Positions 45,331-56,397 of a stretch of 64,000 nucleotides of DNA are shown here, piece after piece. The DNA comes from Gremmenia infestans. Taxonomy: Eukaryota > Ascomycota > Leotiomycetes > Helotiales > Hamatocanthoscyphaceae. Location: positions 992,001 through 1,056,000 of the forward strand of contig JAFEVB010000026.1 of assembly GCA_032629725.1 (NCBI GenBank). Direction: 5' to 3'. The notes beneath the pieces are model-generated. The model saw nothing but the letters and a program-made list of their open reading frames with translations, did not search any database and had not been told where the DNA came from. Each line of letters begins with the position of its first letter. Position 1 is the first letter of the stretch. The position numbers and the translations under genes are program-made.

Positions 45331-46314
45331 ATGCACCTCAAGACTCTTGCATCCATTGCTCTTGCAGCCGTAACAGCTGTTCAAGGTACACATTTTAATT
45401 CCACCAACTCGTCTATGAGCTGAACCAGATTTGTTAAAACTGAACGTATCGTAGGATATAACTTTGTTCGTTTGAACAAAACGGATGCTGTAAGCTTGCG
45501 AATTGAGATTTCATCAAAATCCACCTGACAACTTCCAGGTTCTCCTCGTTGTCGACCATCAACTCGGTCTTTCTCAGCTAGTGCGCGACTTCAGCACCGT
45601 CGAATTCCGTCAGTCAATACTGGCTCATGCTGCCATTGGAACTTTATTCAATCTCCCCACCATCTTGACAACATCTGCCGACACTGGTACTGTCCCCTTC
45701 TCCTCAACCCACCAAACGATATGCTGACAAATACCAGGACCAAATGGAGCACTCCCCAAAGAAGTCATTGCTATGCACCCCAACGCCCCTTTCATCCACC
45801 GCCAAGGAGAAGTAAACGCCTGGGACAATGCCGACTTCCGCGCCGCAGTTGAGGCAACCGGCAAGAAGCAAGTCATCCTCGGTGGCATTGTCACGGAAGT
45901 TTGTAAGTTGCTCAATCTCCCAGTTATTCAACCACATTAATCTCAAGATAGGCACTGCTTTTCTCGCCCTCTCTCTCGTAGAAGCCGGATACGAGGTATT
46001 CGCCAACACTGAAGCAAGCGGGACCTTCAACGACAAGCTTGCTGCTGACGCCAACCGCCGTATGGAACAGGCAGGTGTGCATCTCATGGGTATGTTTGGT
46101 ATTGTCATGGATTTGATGCGGGATTGGCGAAATACCCCGGGCACTGCGGAAGTATTGCCTTTCCTTGATACGTAAGTGTCTTCTTCGACTGTTCTGTGTT
46201 GAGGGGTGCTGATTTTCAATAAGGTTTTTGGTGCCCTATTCATTGGTTGCTAGAGATCATGGTTATGCCATTGATAATGGAACAATTGTCCCTGGGGAAG
46301 CAAAGATCTTGTAA
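45331..46314 (+). CDS. Secreted isochorismatase-like cysteine hydrolase (YcaC-type)
   Basis: Six exons: 45331-45385, 45455-45489, 45539-45686, 45738-45902, 45952-46171 and 46224-46314 (237 aa). The N-terminus MHLKTLASIALAAVTAVQG is a clear signal peptide. The hydrolase fold then shows the catalytic Asp (LLVVDHQLGL) and the nucleophile Cys (GGIVTEVCTAFLALSL). The usual catalytic Lys region reads PFIHRQGEVNAWDN, where I would expect a Lys near the HR pair. Family members of this YcaC-type group hydrolyse small amides or isochorismate-like substrates and are normally cytosolic. Secreted relatives in plant-associated fungi act on the salicylate pathway of hosts. The substrate here is unknown. Confidence 0.85.
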
Positions 46315-46620
46315 AGGATAGAGGTGGTCGGGGGATGGACCACCGGCCTTGAGATATGGTGCGACTATTCAGTCCGAAGAGTTTGCAATGAGCTATGCAG
46401 AAGAGGTTTGGCGGAGGGCAACAAACATAAATTAGTGGGTATAAATAATTCTAAGTCGGTCGCTACTTGAACAATCTTGAGAATAATATGTGGAGGCTTT
46501 TGGAAAGACTACAAGATGTTTGAAAATAATTTGTAGCGCGCATACTTGAAGCCAATATATTTCGCCTTTTTGTCTAGGTGTGACCATTCTGCGCCATCGA
46601 ATAGAAACACTGCCTTTGGC
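46315..46620. other. Convergent 3' spacer
   Basis: About 300 bases between the stop codons of two convergent genes. No other feature seen. Confidence 0.4.
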
Positions 46621-48514
46621 TCATTTTTCGCTGTCTTTCTCCTTGGAGGCCGACTGAACTTGCCCCAGCTTCTTTAAAAGACCAATCTTCCCAATGTTTC
46701 TTAAGCCGCAAATAGTCACCCCAAGACAAACAACCATGCAACCAAAGCATACCCATTCTGCAGCCCTCAATCCCTCTAAATACGCAAATCGTTCCGTTCT
46801 CCCATTCTTTAAATGTTTCTCTTGGACCGCGTATTGAGCAGCTGCCATGACTGGCAACGAAATAGCTCGTCCCATTGCAGCGACTGTTTGAAACATTGCT
46901 CCGGCAATAGCTTGGTCTTTCCTTGGGAGCGCTTGGGTGGTGAAAAGTCCCAGACAGGTGTATACGGTATCGACTCCAAAGGCAGCTAGGGCCATAGCGG
47001 GCATGCCGTATGCGAAGTACGATGTTGATGGTGGAATTGGAACCGCGAATAAGACATTAGCAATACATGACGATACAAGTCCGAAAATGAGGATAAAGTC
47101 GCCGCGAAGTCGGGAAAGAAGATATCCGGAAGCGATGATGGTGAGTACTATCGGAGATTAGGCTTCTGCTTGGGAAGGATGGTCGGATTACTTACTGCCT
47201 ACGACTCCAAGTGGAAGAAAGCGAAGCATTGTTTGTAGAGGGGATAGGAGTTGATAGTCTTGATAGCTGAAGCACATTAGTTATGCTGGACCTAGGGAAG
47301 GGGGCTGGGCAGCTTACAAGTAGGTCGAGTACAAAGTAAAATTTGTGAAGCCACCAGAAAACAGAAATACAATGATCATAGCGAAAGTGAATCGAGAATT
47401 CTTGAATGTAGATACTGGCATCAGTGGCTCTTTGACCGCCTTACTCTCCAGGTAATGCTGCCAGTAAACGAAAGCCAATAAAAATATCACGGATGCAATA
47501 AGGATGCCAATAACAAAGCCTGACTTCCATCCTTGTGATGCTCCCTCGGAAAGAGAAATTATCAGAAGTAGCGTTCCAGACGTGAATAAGAAGGCACCAA
47601 TCCAATCAACTCCAGATGCACGAGGTGAATCTTCGGGGTGCTCTTTTCTTCCAGGCTCTTTCGGAATCGCGAATATCGCGGTGAGGCCAATAAGGCAAGA
47701 AGCGCCAGCAATGACGAAGAGGACAACCTTCCAGCTTGTATACTGTGAGATGATACCACCCTAGAGCTAACTTCAGCAAACACCCACTCTTCTACAGCAA
47801 TGACTACTTACAATGATATTTCCCATGGCCTGTCCAAGAGGAGCCCCCCCAGAGTAGAAGGCAAAGCTGTAGTTTTTAACTCGCCCAGGAGGGATCGTAT
47901 ATCCGAGAATTCCAATGGCAGAAGGAATCGTAGCAGCAGCAGCCTGGATTGGTTTAGCATCTACTTTCTACAAGCATAGATAAAACGTACCAGGCCATGC
48001 AGTGCCCTCATGACATATAGGCATATCTCAACCGGGGAGAATGCTGTCCCTAGAGAGACCGCAGTGACCCAAAAGCATCCTGATATGAAAAGCGGACGTT
48101 TACCGTAAACATCGCCAAGCTTTCCAAAGAGCAGGAGAAATGACCCGGAAGTCAAAGAGTAGGCAGACACGATCCATTGTTGGCGAGTAAATGGAATGTT
48201 CAAGTCTCTACTCATCTCCGGAAGAAGAATGACCACAGCTTGCAACGAGAGCGTCTGCATCACTCCATGAAATCAGTCGAGATTCAAGACATCTCTTGCC
48301 GACTGATAGGGAAACTCACATTAAGAAATGTAGCACCAGTCAAGATCAGAACCAGTGGTCCGACTTGACGAATTGTTACTTCTTTCGCATCGCCTCGGCT
48401 CTCGACTGTATTTATCTGGACAGGGGATGGCGGAAGATCTTGCATCAAGGATGTTTCGACCGACACAAGCCCAGCTGGCGCTTTGGGCTCTTCAATGGGA
48501 ATAACATGGCTCAT
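46621..48514 (-). CDS. MFS transporter, DHA2-like
   Basis: Six exons: 48514-48320, 48254-47991, 47943-47812, 47760-47318, 47266-47196 and 47147-46621 (543 aa). A hydrophilic N-terminus leads into about 14 predicted TM helices. The loop 2-3 signature GKLGDVYGKRPLFISG matches MFS motif A. The TM5 region SAIGILGYTIPPGRVKNYSF resembles the DHA2 antiporter motif C region. DHA2 members export drugs, toxins or siderophores by proton antiport. The alternative start at 48616 would add 34 residues. It diverges from the folylpolyglutamate synthase gene across 619 bp. Substrate is unknown. Confidence 0.88.
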
Positions 48515-49133
48515 GTCTAAGTATAAAGAGTCGGAGGCTTGCACTTGAATTTGAGAAAAAACGAAAGAAGAAGTGTTAGGAAGACGGTCAAGTGAAAGTA
48601 AGTCTTGCTTCGCCACGTAAATTTACCTACACCCCACTTCTGAACTCCGAAATCCGCGACTTAGCGCAACCTCCTAGCCAGGGCCAGGTATAATCTGCAT
48701 ACGTGCTTATTATAAAGCGAGCACGCAAGAGAAGAAGGAGGCTCTGTACGGAGTATACTCATACTGCTCATTTTAGGAGAATAATAATATGGGGTTAAGA
48801 TCACGGCAGTCGAAAGCGCAGCAACATCTTGTTGATGGGAGGAAGTAGAACTAAAGGCGGGATAAATTATACTGACTTGGATTTCGCGAGTGCTGGCTAG
48901 TACCTAGACTTCTGACTAAGCGAGTCCTTAACTCCGAAGCCAGCCTCAACCTCCCTCTTTCTCACTGGACAAGAGGACTCGTCTTTCTCACTGGACCAGC
49001 CCCAGCTTTGTCAAATCTGGGCATGCAGCTTTTATCTACTGTCAAACTGCACTGGGCTATCACTATCACTTCAAATCCGGGGAAGTGGGCATATTCAACA
49101 GGTAGTTCAGCCCTACGATGGCACTCCACAACA
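48515..49133. promoter_or_regulatory. Divergent promoter region
   Basis: About 620 bases between the MFS start (minus) and the folylpolyglutamate synthase start (plus). A near-palindromic TACGGAGTATA lies around 48747-48757. No gene or RNA seen. Confidence 0.45.
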
Positions 49134-50818
49134 ATGGCTGCCACAATCAATACTAGAACCTACGATGTTCGTCACAACTCCTTGTTATTCCTAAAAAGAC
49201 CTACTCACCTGATATGCCCTAGGATGCCGTCGACCTTCTTAATTCTCTTCAAACACCGTATCATGTCCTTAAGCAACGCCGCGATGCCGGAATACGCATT
49301 GACAAGACGGCAAATGAAGAAATGCGCAGGTGCCTGCATCATATTGGATACTCGGTACATGCAACCCCTCGTCTAAATTGCCTATACTAAGTGCTTCATA
49401 TCATAGCAACAAGACTTAGAAAAACTCAACATCGTTCACGTTGCAGGTACCAAAGGCAAAGGGTCAACATGTGCCTATGTCGATTCCATCTTGTCGCGAT
49501 ACCGCAAGTCACGTGGCATCCCCAAGAATGTCGGACTCTTCACCTCCCCGCACCTCGTCGCTGTCCGAGAACGGATACGTATCAATTCCGCTCCCATTTC
49601 TGCAGAATACTTTGCGAAATACTTCTTTGATGTGTGGGACAAACTCGAGGCAGCCTCTGAGAACAAGCCCGTGTATTTTCGCTACCTGACTCTTATGAGC
49701 TACCATGTCTTCCTCCAAGAAGGCGTCGATGTAGCTGTTTATGAGGTTGGCGTCGGAGGCGAATATGACTCTACGAATATTGTTGATCAGCCTGCGGCTA
49801 CTGGGATTTCTACTTTGGGAATTGATCACACTTTTTCGCTAGGAGATACTATCGAAAGTATCGCGTGGCATAAAGCGGGTATTCAGAAGAAAGATGTCCC
49901 CTCTTTCACTGTTAGGCAAAAGCCAGGTGCCTTGGAAGTTGTTGAAAACCGAGCTGCTGAAAGAGGTGTCAAATCTTTCACTGTACTAGACCAGGACCCG
50001 CGACTGCAAGGAGTCAGGATTCGACCAGACGCAGAGTTCCAGAAGTCCAACGCAAGCTTAGCCATTGCTCTGGCAGATACTGTGCTTCAGAAGATGGACC
50101 CGAGCCATGCGCTACCGGTAGACTCACTACCCAAAGAATATATCGATGGGCTCGAGAAGGTAGTATGGCGAGGGCGATGCGAGACGAAGGTGGAAGGTGA
50201 CATTACATGGTACCTGGACGGAGCTCACACAGCAGAAAGTATTATGGTAGCCGCGAAGTGGTTCAGTCAAGAGTGTTCCAACAAGTGAGTCTGTTATGTT
50301 ATTACAACCGGTAATACTATTGAGTGAAGACCTAACAGTCACGCAGATCGGGAACTCGCGCTCTCATTTTCAACCAGCAAGGTCATCGTGAAGCAATCGA
50401 GCTTCTTGAAGGTCTTCACACAGCAATCACTAAGGAAGGGACTGTGAAGTTTGACCATGTTATATTTTGTCCGACTGTTTTGGGGGGAACGAGCACGAAA
50501 AGAGGTACGTGTTAGCTATCCAATATATTGCTCTTTCGTGCTGTACTGACCATATGCCAAGATTTCGATGACAAGGGTCAGGATTCCACTGCTGTCTCGG
50601 AGCTCACTTTGCAGAAGGCCTTTGCAGAGAAATGGAAGGCGCTGGATTCATCCACATCAACAACTATCCAAGTTCTTCCCACCATTGAAGATGCGTTCAA
50701 GTATGTGAGGAAATTGCAATCTGGAGAAAGCGGGAATCAAATCTCTACCCTGATTACTGGGAGTGTGCGCTTGGTGGGTACCGCGTTGGCTGCCTTGGAG
50801 GATGTGGATGCTTTATGA
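49134..50818 (+). CDS. MET7: Folylpolyglutamate synthase
   Basis: Five exons: 49134-49166, 49223-49354, 49407-50284, 50347-50504 and 50562-50818 (485 aa). Motifs of the Mur ligase/FPGS family appear in order: the P-loop VAGTKGKGSTCAYVDSIL, then GLFTSPHLVAVRERIRIN and GGEYDSTNIV. They are followed by GIDHTFSLGDTIESIAWHKAGI and LDGAHTAES. The enzyme adds gamma-linked glutamates to folates, which retains them in cytosol and mitochondria for one-carbon metabolism and methionine synthesis. The first exon is 33 bp. No strong presequence is visible in this start. FPGS is favoured over dihydrofolate synthase because of the fungal Met7-like N-terminus (RTYDDAVDLLNSLQTP). Confidence 0.92.
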
Positions 50819-51431
50819 TTGTAGAGCTAAATGTTTGGTGGCAAATATTAAATCAAAAGACATGAAGATGCAATTTCGCCTTCAAGAGTATGATGACCGG
50901 GATGAGCTAATAGATGAACTCCAATGCTCTTCTTCCTCTGCTTGCATCTTCGATAAAGAATCTTCGATGTTAATCGGACTATTTAGTGGGGTGGTTTGGT
51001 TGGACTTCGAATGCCATTTCGATATTGTTCTACTAGTGTTAGCTCGGCGTGCGTTCTCGAAATATCTTCACGCTATTCCTTTCATGAACAACAGGATATT
51101 CTAGGTTCTTGTCACTTTCTTTTCTTTTCGACCGTAGCTCTAGAGAACATGCCGCTCCTCGTATACGGAAAAGAGATCAAAACGATTAATTGGCCAAATA
51201 ACATATTACAGTGGTAGCGGCATAACAATCACAACTTCGATAGACCACATGTATCGCAGATATGAAATCTCAATACATTCTGGGTAGGAGTATCAACTTC
51301 CGGTTCCTGATCTGCCACAGGCTTAATCACAATAGGGACTACACGGCTTTCATACTATCCCATATCCATCCCACCATCTCCGGTCGCAAAGTGGCAAGTG
51401 CTACCACAGTCTACCTACCCCACCATTTTCT
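50819..51431. other. Convergent intergenic spacer
   Basis: About 610 bases between the FPGS stop and the TauD stop. No recognisable feature. Confidence 0.4.
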
Positions 51432-52579
51432 TCAAGTGCTCGTTTCAGCTTTACTCGCCAAATCCTCCCTCCTGCTCTTGCTTTCAGGGTCAAAGTACGG
51501 TGCCTCGCCTACACTCACAGTTCGCACCCCATATCTTTCCCCGTACCCCTCAATATCATTGGTGGCAGTATGGAAAGTGGAACGATTGTCCCAAATAGCA
51601 ATGTCGTTAACATTCTGCCACTTGAACCTCACCTGCAGATCGTGGTTGTCCACCAGAAGCCTCACAAACCACTTTAGAAGTGCCTTGCTCTCTAATTCGG
51701 TAACGTCATTGATATGTGAAATATGCCCGCCAATTGGGAAAACAGATTTCCACCCAGTCACCGGATTCGTGCGTACGACAGGATGCACTGCGGTGAGCTC
51801 TCGGCCGACGTTCTCCGGTGCTCCACGGGGCTTTTCGTAGATCTCGAACCCTCCTTTCTTAGCTGCTTCAATAAACCCAGGTTGTGAAAATGTGCCAGTA
51901 AGACCTTCGAGGAACTTCTGGTACGGCGTGGACAGACGATCATAGATCTCGTATCCAGAAGCCCAGAGTGTATCGCCACCTGTCTCTGGCAGGACCTCTA
52001 GTCTCAGAGATGAATAGTCAGCGGGCTTGGGCTCGAAAGCAATGTCGGAGTGCCAAGCTCCAGAGTTCTGCTTTTTGTGCGCGCTGTCGAATTTTGTGTT
52101 CAGATATAGTTTTTTGGCCAACACCGAATCAATAGTGCTGATTTCTGGATCCGAAACCCGATAATCCTCACGCTCCGAGTTCAAGATCGGGTGGATGTGC
52201 AGCCCAGAAGATTCTGGCTTCCCCGACAAAAGACCCAGCTGCTGAACCAGCTTTTTCTGGAGGTCGGCTGTTAAGTCATCCTGAGCACGGAAGAAAACAA
52301 CCCCTCGCTGGGAGACTGGTGGGTGTTAATTTAACGTGAAGTATACAAACACTTCAACTTACTAATAAGTGCAAGTTCCCGAAGCAATTCATCAGAGTTG
52401 GGCGCTTGAAGCCACGAAACGAGACTTGCGTGGGGAAACTCTCGCCCAATGATAGGGGTCGTTTCAAAGCTTTCAAACTGATCTAATACTCCTGTACTTT
52501 TCACCCATGGCTTTTCGGCCTTGGGTTTACCCTCGGGGACTGTGGTTGAGGTAATGCTTTCGGTAGCTGAGGGTGCCAT
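51432..52579 (-). CDS. TauD/TfdA-family 2OG dioxygenase (sulfonate or taurine type)
   Basis: Two exons (52579-52363 and 52315-51432) give 366 aa. The metal site is WHSDIAFEP (HxD) with a distal His in DNRSTFHTATND and a 2OG-binding Arg in ERYGVRTVS. Other family blocks are RGVVFFRAQDD, GGDTLWASGYEIYDRLS, HPVVRTNPVTGWKSVF and FKWQNVNDIAIWDNR. Fungal members of this group oxygenate sulfonates such as taurine to release sulfite as a sulfur source; others act on sulfate esters or alpha-keto acids. No targeting signal is seen, so it is cytosolic. A sugar-type MFS transporter gene lies just upstream on the same strand and could supply a substrate, but that is speculation. Confidence 0.9.
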
Positions 52580-53174
52580 TTTTCCTTGTTCGGAGGAGAA
52601 ATTTCACTTTGAGGAGTTGGGACAATGGCTTGGGGGTGAAGAATATTTATGATGGTCTTGAGGGTAAGTGAGCTTGAAATCATGATGGATAGAACAAAAG
52701 AAGGAGAATGAGCCAGCTTTGTATATGAGATTCTATGAAAGGCGTATAGATAATGGGACAAATCAGAAGAGAAGGTGGAGGCGGAGTGCAGAATGGCAAC
52801 ATTTGAGCATGCTCTGACGAACCAATTGATAATCAATAACAGCCTTCACTGTGTGGTATAGGTCAGGGTAGCACACCCAGTTCTAGACCACTTTGTGTAT
52901 GTGGTGATATCAATCTCATATTGCGCAATCTGTTAAGCATGGGGTATCACATCACGTGCGAAAGGGGTAAACAGCACCTGTCTCGACTAATAAAGGGGCT
53001 TGATTGTGGGGAACCCAAGGACTAGCCTGGATCACAGTAGACGGACAAAGCGGCAGGCAGAGTAGCAATTCTAAAATCGAACATAATGAGTGCCGCGTCT
53101 TTCGTCCAGTAAAAGTCTCAACACCTTTGAGATGGGTTTTAGAGAGGCGTGCTATGGCTACCCCCGGCCTTCGA
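52580..53174. promoter_or_regulatory. Upstream region of the TauD gene
   Basis: About 600 bases holding the TauD promoter and the 3' flank of the transporter gene. No gene seen. Confidence 0.4.
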
Positions 53175-55160
53175 TCATACTTTATCTATTTCCAAAATGT
53201 TCTCGGCTTTCAGATTGTGAGCGGTCGTCGAGTGAGCTGCGTGGGCAATCTCAGGGTGTTCCTCTTTCAACCGAGCAAAATTACGTTCTGCATCCCAAAC
53301 CCACGGGGTCTTTGCAGCGAACAACAAGTCCATCTCCTCAAGCGTACGTTGATTCGATTCGGGATATAATGCCCAGACCATGGGTATTGTGATAACATTC
53401 GAGATTGCGAAAATGTATAGAGTTTTCTCACCAATGCTGTTGAACATCACCGGGCACAAGAGTGTCTATCCAAAATCAGCGAAAGACAACAACCAAGTAG
53501 GATGCAAAGAATATACCAGCCATCCATTCCCAATACTCCACCCTACAACACCCCACGCATTGCCCTTTGCTCGAACTTCCAAGGGGAAGATCTCCGCTGG
53601 ATACAGCCAAGGAACAGTCAACCACGTCGCTCCGAAAACGGAGGTGAAGATGAATATCATCGATGCTGCTGCTGCTCCGTATTGAGATGCTTTGGCAGTT
53701 TCACCTGCTGCTGTAGCGTCGATTCCGAGACGAGACATGCCTCCCGCAAGAAACATGGCGATTCCTTGAGCAACCGAGCCCCAATAAAGTGTCCAGCGGC
53801 GGCCAATGCGGTCAAGTGTGAAGACGCAGATTAGGGTGGCGAACATGTAGAAGATGTTGTTAAGACCTGATATCCACTGGCTCTTCTGGGTGTTGAATCC
53901 TGCGATACGAAAGATTGTGGGGGCGTCTGATCTTGTCAGCCATCATTCACACAGAAGGGAAGCAGAACTTACAAATCGTGACTCCGGCGATCCCAACCCA
54001 CTCTTGTAGAATCTGTAGCCATACCACAAGCTGTACTCTCCTTCCGGTATGTAGATCTCCAGATCCTCGTCCAGTCAGCATCGAGAAGTATGATGTTCTA
54101 TTTCCAGCCTCCTTTTCCAAACGTGACACATTTCGGATGTCCTCAAACTCTGCATCTGCTAGAATTTTTTCTTCGCCTTCGTCACCTCTTAGTCGTGCAA
54201 GAATGAAGCGTGCTTCGTCTTCTCGCCCGACTTTCACGAGCCATCTAGGTGATTCGGGGAACCACCATACAGCTGTAAACAGAAGAAGAAGGGGAATAAT
54301 TTGGAAAGCAATTGGGAATCTCCATCTAATTTGAGAGGCTCCATCGTCAATAAATGAAAGGCCACTAGTATCGTCAGTTAGCGATTATAATAAATGGAAA
54401 AGGTCATGCGTACAATTCAAGCCAGTAGGCAACTACGACACCAAATATGTTCAGCGTGAATTCAATGGCAATGAATTGGCCTCGACCAGTATGTGGGACG
54501 GACTCCGTTGCCCAGACCGGGACAATGGCATTCAAGATTCCAGTTCCAAAGCCGTTAATCAGTCGCGCTGCAGTCATATCAGCTTTGAGTAAGGAATATC
54601 AGTATTCAAACCCACCAAAAATCATCCAGATATGATTCTGGGCCGAACATTGCAGCGAAGCTCCCAATACGCCCCATGCCGCACCAAGGGCGATAGTCTT
54701 GATCCTCCCTACCTTTTCCCCTACCCACCCCCCAGCGAGCCCTCCAACGAGCGTTCCCAAATAATACACACTGACGATTCCACCTTGCAGCAGCGAGTTT
54801 GTGATGACTGGCGTGTTCTTGGAGCCATCAATCGTCTCAACGTGACCAAATTTCATGGTCTCAATGTAATCTTTAGCATTATTGACTCCACCCATCATGC
54901 CCTGGTCGTATCCAAACTAAAGAGGAATAAGCTTTACTTCTTCATTGGGAAAGTTTCAGGAGCGCAGCAATGTCTCAGAAGCCACGAGAGATGCGCAAGC
55001 ATGACTGTAAACACTGACACATGACGAAAGAGGAAACAAAGGGGGGTATGGTTGTTCTTACAAAAAAGATCGAAAGACCTGCAATGCAATTGATTGCTAT
55101 GAGGAGCTTCCTTTTCTGAAATGCATGAGCGACATTCCAGGAATTGATTTGGTGACCCAT
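53175..55160 (-). CDS. MFS sugar transporter
   Basis: Six exons: 55160-55062, 54916-54616, 54567-54414, 54364-53973, 53926-53517 and 53465-53175 (548 aa), all in phase. Sugar-porter signatures are GYDQGMMGG, GGWVGEKVGRIKT (motif A) and ARLINGFGTGI, then ESPRWLVKVGR and DRIGRRWTLYWG. They are followed by WLYPAEIFPLEVRAKGNA and PESNQRTLEEMD, giving a 12-TM symporter of the SP family. Many fungal relatives carry hexoses, disaccharides or quinate. The first intron, 145 bp, is the longest in the window's intact genes. Its stops make splicing obligatory. Substrate cannot be assigned. Confidence 0.92.
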
Positions 55161-56397
55161 ATCGAAATAGCACTTATGGTGTAATGAGTTGGACCTGCCA
55201 CAGCTCAAGCTAAAGACCAAAGAGAGGTCAGCTGTAGTGGGAGAAAGTGCTAGTATTAAGCTTCTCCAATAATGAAGATGCTAAACTAAGGAGGAAGATC
55301 GTTTGAAGGGAAGAGCTCTTCTTATACTAGATACTTCATACGCCCTGTGCTGACTAACCCTTTGGAATGCCTCGCGTCATAAATAGATAGTCCCTATCCC
55401 TGACTCTGTACAAGTGAGTCCAGGGGGTGGATCCCGTGATTCACACTCGTGATGTCGCGCGTCTAGTGACAGAACCAATCGCAGAGTAAATAGCTTGGGA
55501 TTACAACACTCTAAAAGAAATAGAGGTTTTCAATCAACCATTATAATATCAGTTCTCGGACTCGTACGTACGACGATATGCCTTCGTGACATCAGAAGCT
55601 ATTCACACAATACCCCACCTTGTGAAACCCCATCCCCATCCCCATCCCCATCCCCATCTTCTACTCTGCCGAAGCCGAACCCCACCCCACCTGCAGTTTT
55701 CAAAACGTGGAGACTCCGATTCGACATGCGGTTGATCACTCGGACATCTAAAAGGAGTGTGAGCCGAACCTCCCCGAGAGTGGGAGCATACTTTACGCAC
55801 AACCGCCTACTTATATGCGCACGAATAAGAAGCCCGCTCTTCGGATGTCCTCTTATAGCAATACGAATAAGTCTCTTTCCGAATTTTGGCTCTCCATCTA
55901 TAACATTGAAATTAGAATGCAAGGACTGAGTTTTGCGGAAAATAATTAATCCAACGCGGGCAGCAGGGCAGTTGGCTTTGTTGGTCACCCGAACTACAAA
56001 TCTACTCCCCCCTTCAAGATAATGTAATTCGTCCTCTTATCCGTCATCCATGGCCTAGGAGCGAAGATCACAGCGCTACTAACTGGGATCCCAGGGCCGG
56101 TGTCTGAGAAGAGTTCACGAAATAGGCGACCTTCAATGCATATGCATGTCATACAAGTTTGTGAACTGTTGCATGGCTCTGCAACACATCGGCGCTTGTA
56201 ACAGTTTGCCAACTTTAGATGAATTGGTTTTTCGTACAACACTTGCACCTTTCGCAGATCCATAACTTCCCGGGGAAGCTGGTCAGGTGAAATCTATTCT
56301 CGTCATGCAATATTAATCTATGAAATCAGAGCAAGACGAAGATACATCTAGACACGCCGGCTAGACAAGTAATAATACAAACGAAAGAGCTTATAGA
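55161..56397. other. Intergenic with CCCCAT microsatellite
   Basis: About 1.2 kb. A hexanucleotide tandem (CCCCAT, about five copies) occupies 55628-55658. Short frames at 55.5-56.2 kb on both strands overlap each other and appear random. The region includes the transporter promoter and the SAC1 3' flank. Confidence 0.5.
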
